Shown: one piece after another, positions 1 to 7,313 of the stretch
Numbering within the stretch: the first letter of the stretch is position 1
Layout of the letters: each line of letters begins with the position of its first letter
Origin: Myxococcales bacterium
GTDB lineage: Bacteria > Myxococcota_A > Polyangia > Polyangiales > Polyangiaceae
DNA length: 45,392 nucleotides
NCBI GenBank assembly: GCA_005777185.1
Contig: SXNL01000293.1
Coordinates: 1 to 45,392, forward strand
Reading direction: 5' to 3'
The notes under the pieces: model-generated
What the model was told of the DNA's origin: nothing
Seen by the model: the letters and a program-made list of their open reading frames with translations, nothing else
Database searches by the model: none
Made by a program: the position numbers and the translations under genes

Positions 1-81
1 CGTCAGATCGAGGCGAAGGCGCTCCGCAAGCTCCGCCACCCGAGCCGCTCGAAGCAGCTCAAGGCGTTCATCGAGAGCTGA
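1..81 (+). CDS. rpoD: RNA polymerase sigma factor RpoD, C-terminal end (partial)
   Basis: The window opens inside a gene. The first frame reads 26 residues and then a TGA stop at 79-81. The peptide contains RQIEAKALRKLRHPSRSKQL, the near-invariant end of sigma-70 region 4.2, the helix-turn-helix that contacts the -35 promoter element. This identifies the primary (group 1) or a very close group 2 sigma factor. Only the recognition-helix end is visible, so domain order, total length and start lie outside the window. A strong GC hairpin follows 15 nt after the stop. Identification rests on a short but highly diagnostic motif. Confidence 0.9.
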   Translation, partial: RQIEAKALRKLRHPSRSKQLKAFIES

Positions 82-96
82 GGCTTCCTGGTTCGA

Positions 97-124
97 GGGC
101 GCTACGCGGCCGCCGCGAGCGCCC
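97..124 (+). terminator. GC-rich hairpin after rpoD, candidate terminator
   Basis: The arms GGGCGCT (97-103) and AGCGCCC (118-124) pair perfectly. Inside them CGCGG (105-109) pairs with CCGCG (113-117) around a 3-nt loop, with one bulged A at 104. The structure starts 15 nt after the rpoD stop and lies before the next gene's ribosome binding site. There is no clear U-tract, so it may be a processing or Rho-assisted end rather than a classical intrinsic terminator. Confidence 0.45.
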
Positions 125-161
125 CGTTCCGCGGAGCCGGTGATCCTCTGGAGAGGCCCCC

Positions 162-719
162 GTGACGTCCTCGCGCTCGGTGGTCCTGCTGCTTCTCGCC
201 GTCCTCCTGGGCGGGTGCGAGCGGGGGTGCCTCCCGCGCGCCGTCGCGGACCGGAACGGGGGAGCGGGCGCCGATCCGCTTGACCTGCGTGGCACCGACT
301 GCCCGGCGGGGATGGCCCGCTGCACCGGCGGCGTCGTCGAGGCGTCGCGGGCGTTCCACGTCCCGGACCTTTGTCCGCGCGGTGAGGCGTGCACGTGTCC
401 GTGGGTGCGGGTCGACGCGTGCAAGCGGGGGTGCGTCAAGGAGGGCCTCTCTCTCCCCCTCGACGCCGCGCGTGCGAGGGTCCAGCTGTGCCGTCCCGAC
501 GTCGGAGGCTCGGCGCCCGTCGAGATCGTGGCGCCGGCGGCCGAGGCCCCTCCGGCGTGCGAGCCCGGCTGGATCTGTGCTGCCGGGCACGTGTGGCGAT
601 GCGGCGCCTCCAGCACGCCGGTCGCGCGCTGCACCCTCGGTTGCGCCACCGACCCGCGGGCGCTCGACGAGGAGGTCACCGACGAGGACACGGCGACCTT
701 CCTGCTCTGCGCGCGGTGA
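162..719 (+). CDS. Cys-rich putative lipoprotein, unknown function
   Basis: This is a 185-residue protein with a GTG start. The start is supported by a purine-rich GGAGAGG at 150-156, about 5 nt upstream. The N-terminus has a short basic stretch, a Leu/Val-rich core and the lipobox LLGGC near residue 19, so it should be lipid-anchored in the envelope. The mature part carries many paired cysteines. Two loosely similar units (CPAGMARC...CKRGC and CAAGHVWRC...CTLGC) suggest a duplicated disulfide-stabilised module. No catalytic motif is recognised. It stands alone between rpoD and a long non-coding gap. Being coding is well supported; function is unknown. Confidence 0.75.
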   Translation: MTSSRSVVLLLLAVLLGGCERGCLPRAVADRNGGAGADPLDLRGTDCPAGMARCTGGVVEASRAFHVPDLCPRGEACTCPWVRVDACKRGCVKEGLSLPLDAARARVQLCRPDVGGSAPVEIVAPAAEAPPACEPGWICAAGHVWRCGASSTPVARCTLGCATDPRALDEEVTDEDTATFLLCAR

Positions 720-762
720 CCTTCGGCCCCGCCGCGCGCCGCCGATCGTCACGCACGCGCGC

Positions 763-800
763 GTCACACGTGACACGCACGCCACGTGTGACACGCACGC
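763..800. promoter_or_regulatory. Overlapping inverted and direct repeats, candidate activator site
   Basis: GTCACACGT (763-771) and ACGTGTGAC (784-792) form a perfect 9-bp inverted repeat with a 12-nt spacer, so the half-site centres are 21 bp apart (two helical turns). Superimposed on this, GTGACACGCACGC occurs at 770-782 and again at 788-800, an 18-bp-period direct repeat. Two CACGTG cores result. The site lies about 240-270 bp upstream of the sigma-54-like promoter, a usual distance for an enhancer-binding activator. The sequence is certain; the function is inferred. Confidence 0.45.
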
Positions 801-1032
801 GAAGGGTCCTTTGCGCAGTCGTTCGGGAGGCGCAGAAGTGCCTGGAAGCGTTCCGACTTGTGACGCGTCGCTCGCTACGCGCCGCTTTTCGTTGTCAGGA
901 AAGGTGACGGACGGCGCGTCGATTCGTTACGATCCGATGCTGACAGGACACGTGAAATATCCACATTGTTTCGCGTAGTTGCGCGGAGCTTGGGGGTCAC
1001 GTGCGCCTCGTCCCGCGAACGGTCGATAAGGT

Positions 1033-1048
1033 TGGCGAGGCGCTTGCT
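1033..1048 (+). promoter_or_regulatory. Candidate sigma-54 (RpoN) promoter
   Basis: TGGC at 1033-1036 is followed by 7 nt and TTGCT at 1044-1048. The GG and GC doublets are therefore exactly 10 nt apart, as RNA polymerase with sigma-54 requires (TGGC-N7-TTGCW). Transcription would begin near 1059, leaving a leader of about 30 nt before the ATG at 1090. The context supports it: a long non-coding stretch and an upstream repeat. Such matches can occur by chance in GC-rich DNA. Confidence 0.45.
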
Positions 1049-1089
1049 GTGGTTCTTCCACGAGGCGCCCGAGAGGGCGGAGCTGCAGC

Positions 1090-2058
1090 ATGAAGACGCG
1101 TGGTGCGCTGGGCGTGGGCCTGGCCGTGGTCGGTGTTCTCGTGGTCGGAGCCATGGCGGAGGAGCCCGCGGCCCTGGCCGAGCCAGGCGACGGACCGCGA
1201 CGACCGGTCGGACACCACGACCCGCGGGCCGCGGCGAAGGCGGTTCCAGCGAGCGCCGGCCTGAAGATCTCCACGACGCCGGCCGACGACGAGCCCGCGA
1301 GCGCCGCGTGCGGAGCCGGGATGCTGGAGGTCGAGGGCGACTACTGCCCCTGGCTCGACCAGAAGTGCCTGCGGTGGCTCGACCCCGACACGAAGATGCG
1401 CTGCGCGGAGTTCGGGCCGTCCGGCAAGTGCCAGACGAAGACGACCCACAAGCACTTCTGCATCGACCGCTACGAGTACCCCAACGTGCGCGGCGAGAAG
1501 CCGGTCGTCATGAAGACCTGGTACGAGGCGGCCGACGCGTGCAAGGGCCAGGGCAAGCGCCTGTGCGGCGACAGCGAGTGGACGCTCGCCTGCGAGGGCG
1601 AGGAGCGCTCGCCGTACCCTTACGGCCACGCGCGGAGCGCCGAGGCGTGCAACATCGACCGCCCGCACCCCACGCCGAACGAGCAGCTCCTCGCCAATCC
1701 GCTCACACGCGACGCCGAGGTCGCGCGCCTCTGGCAAGGCGAGAACAGCGGCACACGGGATTCGTGCGTCAGCCCGTACGGTGTCCACGACATGACGGGC
1801 AACGTCGACGAGTGGGTCGTGAACGAGAGCGGCGTGCCCTACAAGAGCGGCCTCAAGGGTGGCTACTGGGGCCCGGTGCGCACGCGTTGCCGGCCCATGA
1901 CGACCGCGCACTACGAACTCTTCTCCTTCTATCAGGTGGGTTTTCGCTGCTGCGGCGACGTCGTCAAGGCCGCGGCCAGCGCGCCGCCGCCCCAGCCGCC
2001 GGTCGCGCCGACCCGCGCACCCCAGTCCGCGACCCCGGGTCCCACGAGGAGGAGCTGA
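1090..2058 (+). CDS. Secreted FGE-sulfatase-domain (SUMF1-like) protein
   Basis: This is a 322-residue protein. An N-terminal signal-peptide-like segment (MKTRGALGVG, then a Val/Gly-rich core ending AMA-EEP) predicts export. The rest matches the formylglycine-generating-enzyme / SUMF1 fold: FCIDRYEYPN, the AxxxCxxxGKRLCxxxEW element, YGVHDMTGNVDEWV, a GGYW motif and a terminal GFRCCGD. In this family some members oxidise a sulfatase cysteine to formylglycine, but many extracellular myxobacterial copies are thought to be structural or binding variants. Which applies here cannot be told. Extra cysteines (near residues 75-135) suggest disulfides. The C-terminus is a Pro/Ala-rich tail. The gene may be under sigma-54 control and ends 10 bp before a convergent gene. 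Confidence 0.85.
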   Translation: MKTRGALGVGLAVVGVLVVGAMAEEPAALAEPGDGPRRPVGHHDPRAAAKAVPASAGLKISTTPADDEPASAACGAGMLEVEGDYCPWLDQKCLRWLDPDTKMRCAEFGPSGKCQTKTTHKHFCIDRYEYPNVRGEKPVVMKTWYEAADACKGQGKRLCGDSEWTLACEGEERSPYPYGHARSAEACNIDRPHPTPNEQLLANPLTRDAEVARLWQGENSGTRDSCVSPYGVHDMTGNVDEWVVNESGVPYKSGLKGGYWGPVRTRCRPMTTAHYELFSFYQVGFRCCGDVVKAAASAPPPQPPVAPTRAPQSATPGPTRRS

Positions 2059-2068
2059 CCTGGCCGCC

Positions 2069-2539
2069 TCAGCGGGCGTCGACGCCGGCGTCGGCGGGGA
2101 GGGCAGGCGCCTCCTTCTTGCGCGGGGGTGGGTCGCCGTAGTCGGCCCGTAGCTTCTTCGCGAGGTCGTCGACGAGCACCTGCTCGTGGTAGCGCGGCAT
2201 CTGCCCGAGCTGCACGACGACCCGGACGGCTTGATCGTTCGGCGTGCGGATCAGCTCGAGCGATCCCGGCGAGGGCTTGCTGCTCTCCGGCGAGCGGTAC
2301 TCGAACAGGAGGTACCCGCTCTGCTCGTCCTTCTCCGTGATCTTGAGGCCTCGATCGACGCGGACGAGCCGCAGGGCGGAGTTCCACGTCCGATCGAAGC
2401 CGTAGGCCGAATCGTAGGCGCTCCGCGCCTCGGCCTCGGGCCCGGAGAGCACGATGGCGACGGCCACGGACACACCCGCCATCACACCCAGGACAGGACC
2501 CTTCGCCCAGAGGAGCCACCGGTCTGCGCTCGGTTTCAT
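2069..2539 (-). CDS. Small membrane-anchored hypothetical protein
   Basis: This is a protein of about 156 residues starting MKPSADRWLL. A hydrophobic stretch at about residues 14-32 is either an uncleaved anchor or a signal peptide ending near EAEA. The remainder (DSAYGFDRTWNSALRLVRVD...GYLLFEY...RVVVQLGQMPRYHE) resembles small periplasmic alpha/beta domains in which an environmental resistance protein or lipoprotein monitors a surface pattern, but I cannot assign a named family. The tail is charged and Pro-rich. An upstream in-frame extension exists but lacks protein-like character, so the ATG at 2539 was chosen. The gene may share a transcript with the flippase-like gene 77 bp upstream. Confidence 0.65.
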   Translation of the reverse strand: MKPSADRWLLWAKGPVLGVMAGVSVAVAIVLSGPEAEARSAYDSAYGFDRTWNSALRLVRVDRGLKITEKDEQSGYLLFEYRSPESSKPSPGSLELIRTPNDQAVRVVVQLGQMPRYHEQVLVDDLAKKLRADYGDPPPRKKEAPALPADAGVDAR

Positions 2540-2616
2540 GTGTGCTTCGATAAACGAGGCCGCCCCGCCGGGCCAAGTTCGCGTCGTGCCTTTTTCCGGC
2601 CGAGGGGCGGGGACGG

Positions 2617-3789
2617 TCAGTCCGTCGCGGCCGCGATGCTGTCGCGCGGCTGCTCGTCGAGCGCGTGGATCGCGGTCGGGTTCCCGATCAGAGAGAGCCC
2701 GCCGGTCACGCTGATCCACAGGAACTGGGTCGCGAACAGCAGGCTCGCGAAGGCGATCCCCGGGCCCTGGAGGATGTGCTCCGGGAAGTACATGCCCATG
2801 CCCGCGATGATCCCCGCCTGGAAGGTGCCGAGCAGGAAGGGCGGCCCCGGGATGAGGATCGTGACGCCGAGCGTGCCCATGAGGGCGCACGCCTCGCCGA
2901 ACGTGATCGCCGTGCCGTCGGCGTGGACGACGCCGCACCCCCACGCGAGGAACCACATGCCTAGCGCGTTCAGCACCCAGTACGCGGTCGTCTCGGCCAT
3001 GAACGGGACCGCGTCCTTCGGGCGACCGAGGAAGTGCAGCCCCTCCCCGAGCTTGATCGCGGTGGACGCGAGCTTGTCCGCGAGTCGCGTCGAGACGACG
3101 CCGATCGTCCGATGCGTCATCCGCTCGGCCCAGCCGCGGGCGAAGTAGAAGACGAAGATGGTGGTGAACGCCGCGGCGAAGACCCCGAGCATGAGGAAGC
3201 TCGCGTGCCTGACGTAGGCCACGGTCACGGTCGGGAGGCCGGGGATGCGCTGGTCGACCGGGTTCCGCGTCGGGACGACGACGAGCGCCACCGCGAGCAT
3301 CAACGTGAGGTAGAGGCCGTCGACCACCCGCTCACCGACGACGCTGCCGGTCGCGCGTGTGAGGGAGACCTTGCCCTTCTCCCGTATCATGTAGGGGCGG
3401 ACGACCTCGCCCATCCGGAACGGGAACATCAGGATCGCCGCGAAGCCCACCCAGGAAGCGGTGAGGATCTTCCGCAGGGGCACGTCGGCGAAAGAGCGCA
3501 CGAGGAATCGCCAGCGCGACGCGCGGAAGTAGTTCACGAAAACGAACGAACCGAGGTAGGCCGGCACCGTCCACCAGCGCACGTCGTCGAACGCCTCGCG
3601 CGGCGGCCAGAGCTGGAGCCCGGCTTTCTTCAGCGTGTAGAGGAGCGCGGCCGTGATGACGACCGACGCCACGAGCTTGACCGCGTGGCGGCGGAGGAAG
3701 CCCTGTCCGGTGGCGCGGGCGCGCGGCGGCGGTGCGTTCGAGTCCAGCAAGCGTCGAGGTAGGGATGGGGTGGGGGCTTCGGGGGCCAA
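2617..3789 (-). CDS. Flippase-like integral membrane protein (YbhN/AglD/MprF-TM family)
   Basis: This membrane protein of about 390 residues has the layout of the lysylphosphatidylglycerol-synthase transmembrane region family (UPF0104). It has several hydrophobic helices and the family motifs FRASRWRFLV, a Phe-Arg-Met-Gly-Glu segment (FPFRMGEVVRPY) and GSVVGERVVDGLYL. These proteins are believed to move lipid-linked substrates or sit beside envelope glycolipid synthesis; the substrate is unknown. The start used is a TTG at 3789, with an AAGAGG-like site about 12 nt upstream. A start a few codons further in is possible because the first 30 residues are Pro/Ala/Arg-rich and not conserved-looking. 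It lies downstream of the polysaccharide genes on the same strand. Confidence 0.8.
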   Translation of the reverse strand: MAPEAPTPSLPRRLLDSNAPPPRARATGQGFLRRHAVKLVASVVITAALLYTLKKAGLQLWPPREAFDDVRWWTVPAYLGSFVFVNYFRASRWRFLVRSFADVPLRKILTASWVGFAAILMFPFRMGEVVRPYMIREKGKVSLTRATGSVVGERVVDGLYLTLMLAVALVVVPTRNPVDQRIPGLPTVTVAYVRHASFLMLGVFAAAFTTIFVFYFARGWAERMTHRTIGVVSTRLADKLASTAIKLGEGLHFLGRPKDAVPFMAETTAYWVLNALGMWFLAWGCGVVHADGTAITFGEACALMGTLGVTILIPGPPFLLGTFQAGIIAGMGMYFPEHILQGPGIAFASLLFATQFLWISVTGGLSLIGNPTAIHALDEQPRDSIAAATD

Positions 3790-3857
3790 GATGCGTGCGC
3801 GCCTCTTAGCATATCCCGTGCGAACCGCATGCCCGCACCAACCACCCCCCGATCCCG

Positions 3858-3879
3858 GGCCCGAACGGGCGCTCGGGCC
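3858..3879 (-). terminator. Hairpin between UDP-sugar dehydrogenase and flippase-like gene
   Basis: GGCCCGA (3858-3864) pairs perfectly with TCGGGCC (3873-3879) around an 8-nt loop, 30 nt downstream of the dehydrogenase stop. No U-tract follows on the minus strand. It could attenuate or end the upstream transcript before the flippase-like gene. Confidence 0.3.
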
Positions 3880-3909
3880 GCGGAATACTCCATGATTCCT
3901 GTAGTTTGC

Positions 3910-5187
3910 CTACAAGCTCCAGAACCGCATCCGCCGATCCACCTTGCTGGGATCGAGCGCGCTCTTCACGTCGGCCACGACACCGCCGTCACGTACACTC
4001 GAGAGGAGCTGCTGCTGCCCCATCTCCAGGTACGCCTTGTGGGAGACCGCGAGGATGAGTCCGTCGAGCGCGCGGAACTCGTCGAGTGGAGAGAGCTTCA
4101 CCCCGTACTCGTGAACGGCCTCCGCCGGGTTCGCGACCGGATCGTGGATGAGGGCCTTGATGCCGAACTGCTCCAGCTCCGTGAGGATGTCGGGGACCTT
4201 GCTGTTGCGGATGTCGTTGCAGTCCTCCTTGAAGGTCAGACCGAGCACGCCGACGCGCGCTCCCTTCACGGGGATGTCGGCGTTGATGAGCATCTTGACG
4301 ACGCGCTGGGCGACGTACGCGCCCATCGTGTTGTTGATGCGGCGGCCCGCCAGGATGACCTCTGGCTGGTAGCCGAGCTCCTGGGCCTTCGTCGTGAGGT
4401 AGTACGGGTCGACGCCGATGCAGTGCCCGCCGACGAGGCCCGGCCTGAACTTGAGGAAGTTCCACTTCGTGCCGGCCGCCGACAGCACGTCGATCGTGCG
4501 GATTCCCATCTTGTCGAAGATGATGGCGAGCTCGTTCATGAGCGCGATGTTGATGTCGCGCTGCGTGTTCTCGATGACCTTCGCGGCCTCGGCGACCTTG
4601 ATCGACTGCGCGCGGTGGATCCCCGCGTCGACGATGGAGCCGTAAGCGGCCGCGACGCGCTGGAGGGTCTCGTCGTCCTCCCCGGACACGACCTTCACGA
4701 TGCGCTCGAGTGTGTGCTCGTGGTCGCCGGGGTTGATGCGCTCGGGCGAGTACCCGAGCCGGAAGTCGGTTCGCGCGAGGCCGGACGTCTTGGCCAGGAT
4801 GGGCCCGCAGATGTCCTCGGTGACGCCGGGGTAGACGGTCGACTCGTACACGACGACGGCGCCCTTGCTCAGGACCTTGCCGACGGTCTCCGATGCCCGG
4901 ACGACGGGCGTGAGGTCGGGCACGTTGTTCTTGTCGACCGGCGTGGGGACGGCGACGACGAAGAACGAGCAGCCTTTCAGATCCTCGAGGTCGGCCGTGA
5001 TCTTCATCGTGGTGGCCTTGAGGACGTCGGCCGACACTTCGTGGTTGCGATCGTACGCCCTGTTGAGCTCGGCGACCTTCTCCTTGTGGACGTCGAACCC
5101 GACGGTGCCGGGGTACTTACGCGCGAACGCGAGGGCGACCGGCAGCCCCACATACCCGAGCCCGATGATGGCGATCTTCTCGTTCAT
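3910..5187 (-). CDS. tviB: Nucleotide-sugar dehydrogenase (WecC/TviB-type)
   Basis: This 425-residue protein has the usual length for UDP-sugar 6-dehydrogenases that make UDP-uronic acids such as UDP-GlcNAcA. The N-terminus is an NAD Rossmann fold (IAIIGLGYVGLPVALAFA). The central domain has the catalytic cysteine C256 in GGHCIGVDPYYL, and the C-terminal UDP-binding domain contains GLTFKEDCNDIRNSKV. Vi-antigen TviB and WecC share these marks; the exact sugar cannot be deduced. The enzyme acts in the cytosol and feeds capsule or exopolysaccharide assembly. The start at 5187 gives the typical MNEKIAIIG beginning, 41 bp after the stop of the CpsB-type phosphatase. The two are very likely co-transcribed. 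Confidence 0.92.
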   Translation of the reverse strand: MNEKIAIIGLGYVGLPVALAFARKYPGTVGFDVHKEKVAELNRAYDRNHEVSADVLKATTMKITADLEDLKGCSFFVVAVPTPVDKNNVPDLTPVVRASETVGKVLSKGAVVVYESTVYPGVTEDICGPILAKTSGLARTDFRLGYSPERINPGDHEHTLERIVKVVSGEDDETLQRVAAAYGSIVDAGIHRAQSIKVAEAAKVIENTQRDINIALMNELAIIFDKMGIRTIDVLSAAGTKWNFLKFRPGLVGGHCIGVDPYYLTTKAQELGYQPEVILAGRRINNTMGAYVAQRVVKMLINADIPVKGARVGVLGLTFKEDCNDIRNSKVPDILTELEQFGIKALIHDPVANPAEAVHEYGVKLSPLDEFRALDGLILAVSHKAYLEMGQQQLLSSVRDGGVVADVKSALDPSKVDRRMRFWSL

Positions 5188-5228
5188 TAGCCTGCCTCCG
5201 CGCTTCCCGCTTCGTCTTCGCCTGGCTC

Positions 5229-5966
5229 TCACAGCACGCCTTCGAGAATTCCTCTTGGAGCCTCCGAGAGCAGACGCCGGGTCTCCTCCTTGCCTACCAG
5301 CCCCTCGAGCCTCCGGATGGATCGCTCCACCTCGGGGACATCCTGGGGCTTGTGGGCGTCGGAGCACGCGGCCTCGTAGGCCCCGTCCTCCAGGAGTTTC
5401 TCGGCCGCGCGCTGGGGCGCCCGTCCGTATTTCCCGACGACCGCGCAGACATCGAGCAAGAGGCGTGCCCCGGCGTCGAAGAGGGGATCGAGACAGCGGT
5501 CGTCCGCCCAGACGGGCTCGTACCGCTCGGGGTGTGCGATCACGGTGACCATGCCTTTGCGCTTCAGGTCGACCAGCCGGTTCGCGAGGCGCGCAGGGAA
5601 AATCTGGGGGTTCAGCTCGATCAGCACGCCGCGCAGGCGCGAGGCGGTGGGGTAGGGGAGGGCCTCGCCCGCGAGCAGACGCGCGAAGACCTGGTCGTCG
5701 AGGTAGTGCTCGCTGGCGAGGTGAACCACCGGGAGATCGGCCCTGTCCCGCATCTGCTCGGTGGCCGCCGCGAACGCGGCCTCGAGCCGTGCGCGGTCGT
5801 TCTCGAACATGCCGGGCCGCATGTGGGGTGTCGCGATCACCGTCGAGAAGCCTATGGAATACAGGCCCTCGAGCAGCGCGATGCCCTCGTCGAGCGTCCG
5901 GCACCCGTCGTCGATGTCGGGGATCCAGTGGCTGTGCAGATCGACGTAGTCGCCGGGGCGGGACAC
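5229..5966 (-). CDS. cpsB: CpsB/YwqE-type PHP-domain tyrosine phosphatase
   Basis: This protein of about 245 residues belongs to the polymerase-and-histidinol-phosphatase (PHP) superfamily. The metal ligands are visible in order: DLHSHWIPDIDDG at the N-terminus, IATPHMRPGMF, VIAHPERY and CSDAHK near the C-terminus. CpsB/Wzb-like members are manganese-dependent phosphatases that dephosphorylate the tyrosine autokinase controlling capsule polymerisation. The partner kinase is not in the window. The GTG at 5966 places the first HxH motif at the family-typical position. No strong Shine-Dalgarno sequence is seen. Its location just upstream of a UDP-sugar dehydrogenase supports an exopolysaccharide role. 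Confidence 0.9.
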   Translation of the reverse strand: MSRPGDYVDLHSHWIPDIDDGCRTLDEGIALLEGLYSIGFSTVIATPHMRPGMFENDRARLEAAFAAATEQMRDRADLPVVHLASEHYLDDQVFARLLAGEALPYPTASRLRGVLIELNPQIFPARLANRLVDLKRKGMVTVIAHPERYEPVWADDRCLDPLFDAGARLLLDVCAVVGKYGRAPQRAAEKLLEDGAYEAACSDAHKPQDVPEVERSIRRLEGLVGKEETRRLLSEAPRGILEGVL

Positions 5967-6065
5967 GCTCCGCGTTCTAGCACGCCGCCACCGGGCTGGC
6001 GCCCGCTCCGGCGAGGCGCTGACGGGGAGCCCCAGAACGTCGAGGAGCGCGGCGGAGAACTTTGG

Positions 6066-6071
6066 TATGCT
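6066..6071 (+). promoter_or_regulatory. Possible -10 element upstream of MglA-like gene
   Basis: TATGCT at 6066-6071 resembles a sigma-70 -10 box and lies 12 nt before the ATG at 6084. No good -35 or Shine-Dalgarno site is seen, so the transcript would have a very short leader. Confidence 0.2.
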
Positions 6072-6083
6072 GCCAGCGCCCCC

Positions 6084-7301
6084 ATGGCCTCCTTGAACCC
6101 CCACACCCGCGAGCTCGTGTTCAAGCTGGTCTTCTACGGGCCGGGGCTCGGCGGAAAGACGACCACCCTGCAGTACATCTACGCCTCGGCCCGGCCCGAG
6201 CACCGGGGCAAGATGGTGTCGCTCGCGACGCCGACGGATCGTACGCTCTACTTCGACTTCCTCCCGCTCCGGGTGCCCAAGATCCGCGGGCTCAACGTGC
6301 GCCTCCAGCTCTTCACGGTGCCCGGGCAGGTGTACTACGCGGCGACGCGCAAGCTCGTCCTGTCGGGGGCCGACGGCGTCGTCTTCGTGGCCGACTCGCA
6401 GGCGGGGCGGGCCGAGATGAACCAGGAATCGCTCGACGATCTCCACTCCAACCTCGCCGAGCACAACCGCTCGCTCGACGAGATCCCCCACACCTTCCAC
6501 TGGAACAAGCGCGATCTCGGGGACCTCTTGCCCATCGACGAGCTCGAGCGGAGGTTCAACAAGTTCGACGCGCCGTCGCTCGGCACGGTCGCCACGGGCG
6601 GCGAGGGGGTCTTCGAGGGACTCGAGCGCATCACGCGCCTCGCGATGCGGAGCTACGAGAGCGATCCGTCGCCCGCGACCCAGAAGCTCATCGACGACGG
6701 CGTCGCCGAGGCGATGCGCACCCTCGCGGATCCGAGCCGCGCGGATTCGAGCGGGATGTTCGCGCCGCCGAGCTCGGTCAAGGAGCGCATTCGCGCGGCC
6801 CCGGGCCCCGCCGCGCTTCCCCCGCTGCCGATCGATCCCGCCGGGTGGGCGCTGTCGAGCCCCGGGGGCGTGTCCGGCGAGCGTCCGGCGGCGGTGATCA
6901 CGGGTGTGTCGTCGCCGCAGGCGTCGGCGGCCGCCGCCCTGGATCCCGCGCCGGCCCACGCGATGTCCTTCGCGGAGCTCTGGCCCGAGGTGGAGAGGGA
7001 GAGCGTCCGGCAGGCCGAGGCCATGCTCGGCGCGCGCGACGCGGTCCACGCGATCCTCGCCTGCGACGTCGTCGTGACGCGAGCGCTCGCGTCGGCGGCC
7101 GCGCACGTGGGCACCCTCGATTCCCCGCGCGATCCGGGGGTCGTCGCGCTCCTCCTCGGGCTCGACGGGGCGCGCTACCTCTCGTTCCGCAACCTCGTCC
7201 GCGCGGCGCGCCACCGCGAGCCCATCACGATGAAGGACGCGCTCGAGACGTTCGGGTTCGCGCTCGAGACGCGGCGCGCGCGCGACGCGATCCGCCGCTG
7301 A
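6084..7301 (+). CDS. MglA-like small GTPase with long C-terminal extension
   Basis: This is a 405-residue protein. Residues 1 to about 195 match MglA, the Ras-like GTPase that sets polarity and motility in myxobacteria. The Walker A motif GPGLGGKTT is at residues 19-27, with the MglA-family segments TPTDRTLYFDFLPL, TVPGQVYYAATRKLVL, GVVFVADSQ and the base-recognition NKRD. Classical MglA ends here at about 195 residues. This protein continues for about 210 more: a Pro/Ala/Ser-rich linker, then a predicted helical domain from about residue 290 (FAELWPEVERESVRQAEAML) to the end. No MglB-type GAP gene is adjacent. The ATG lacks a Shine-Dalgarno site, but no better in-frame start is present. A second, signalling-type MglA paralogue is the most likely reading. 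Confidence 0.88.
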   Translation: MASLNPHTRELVFKLVFYGPGLGGKTTTLQYIYASARPEHRGKMVSLATPTDRTLYFDFLPLRVPKIRGLNVRLQLFTVPGQVYYAATRKLVLSGADGVVFVADSQAGRAEMNQESLDDLHSNLAEHNRSLDEIPHTFHWNKRDLGDLLPIDELERRFNKFDAPSLGTVATGGEGVFEGLERITRLAMRSYESDPSPATQKLIDDGVAEAMRTLADPSRADSSGMFAPPSSVKERIRAAPGPAALPPLPIDPAGWALSSPGGVSGERPAAVITGVSSPQASAAAALDPAPAHAMSFAELWPEVERESVRQAEAMLGARDAVHAILACDVVVTRALASAAAHVGTLDSPRDPGVVALLLGLDGARYLSFRNLVRAARHREPITMKDALETFGFALETRRARDAIRR

Positions 7302-7313
7302 GGGGTGGGGATC

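Larger units (their letters stand above)
720..1089. other. 370-bp non-coding region with repeats and candidate promoter
   Basis: No convincing gene is seen here. Frames that stay open have no family signature or ribosome binding site. The left part holds overlapping inverted and direct repeats at 763-800. The right part holds a sigma-54-like promoter at 1033-1048, followed by a GGCGGAG-type ribosome binding site just before the ATG at 1090. The stretch around 930-975 is noticeably less GC-rich than the surrounding genes, as expected of regulatory DNA. Confidence 0.6.
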
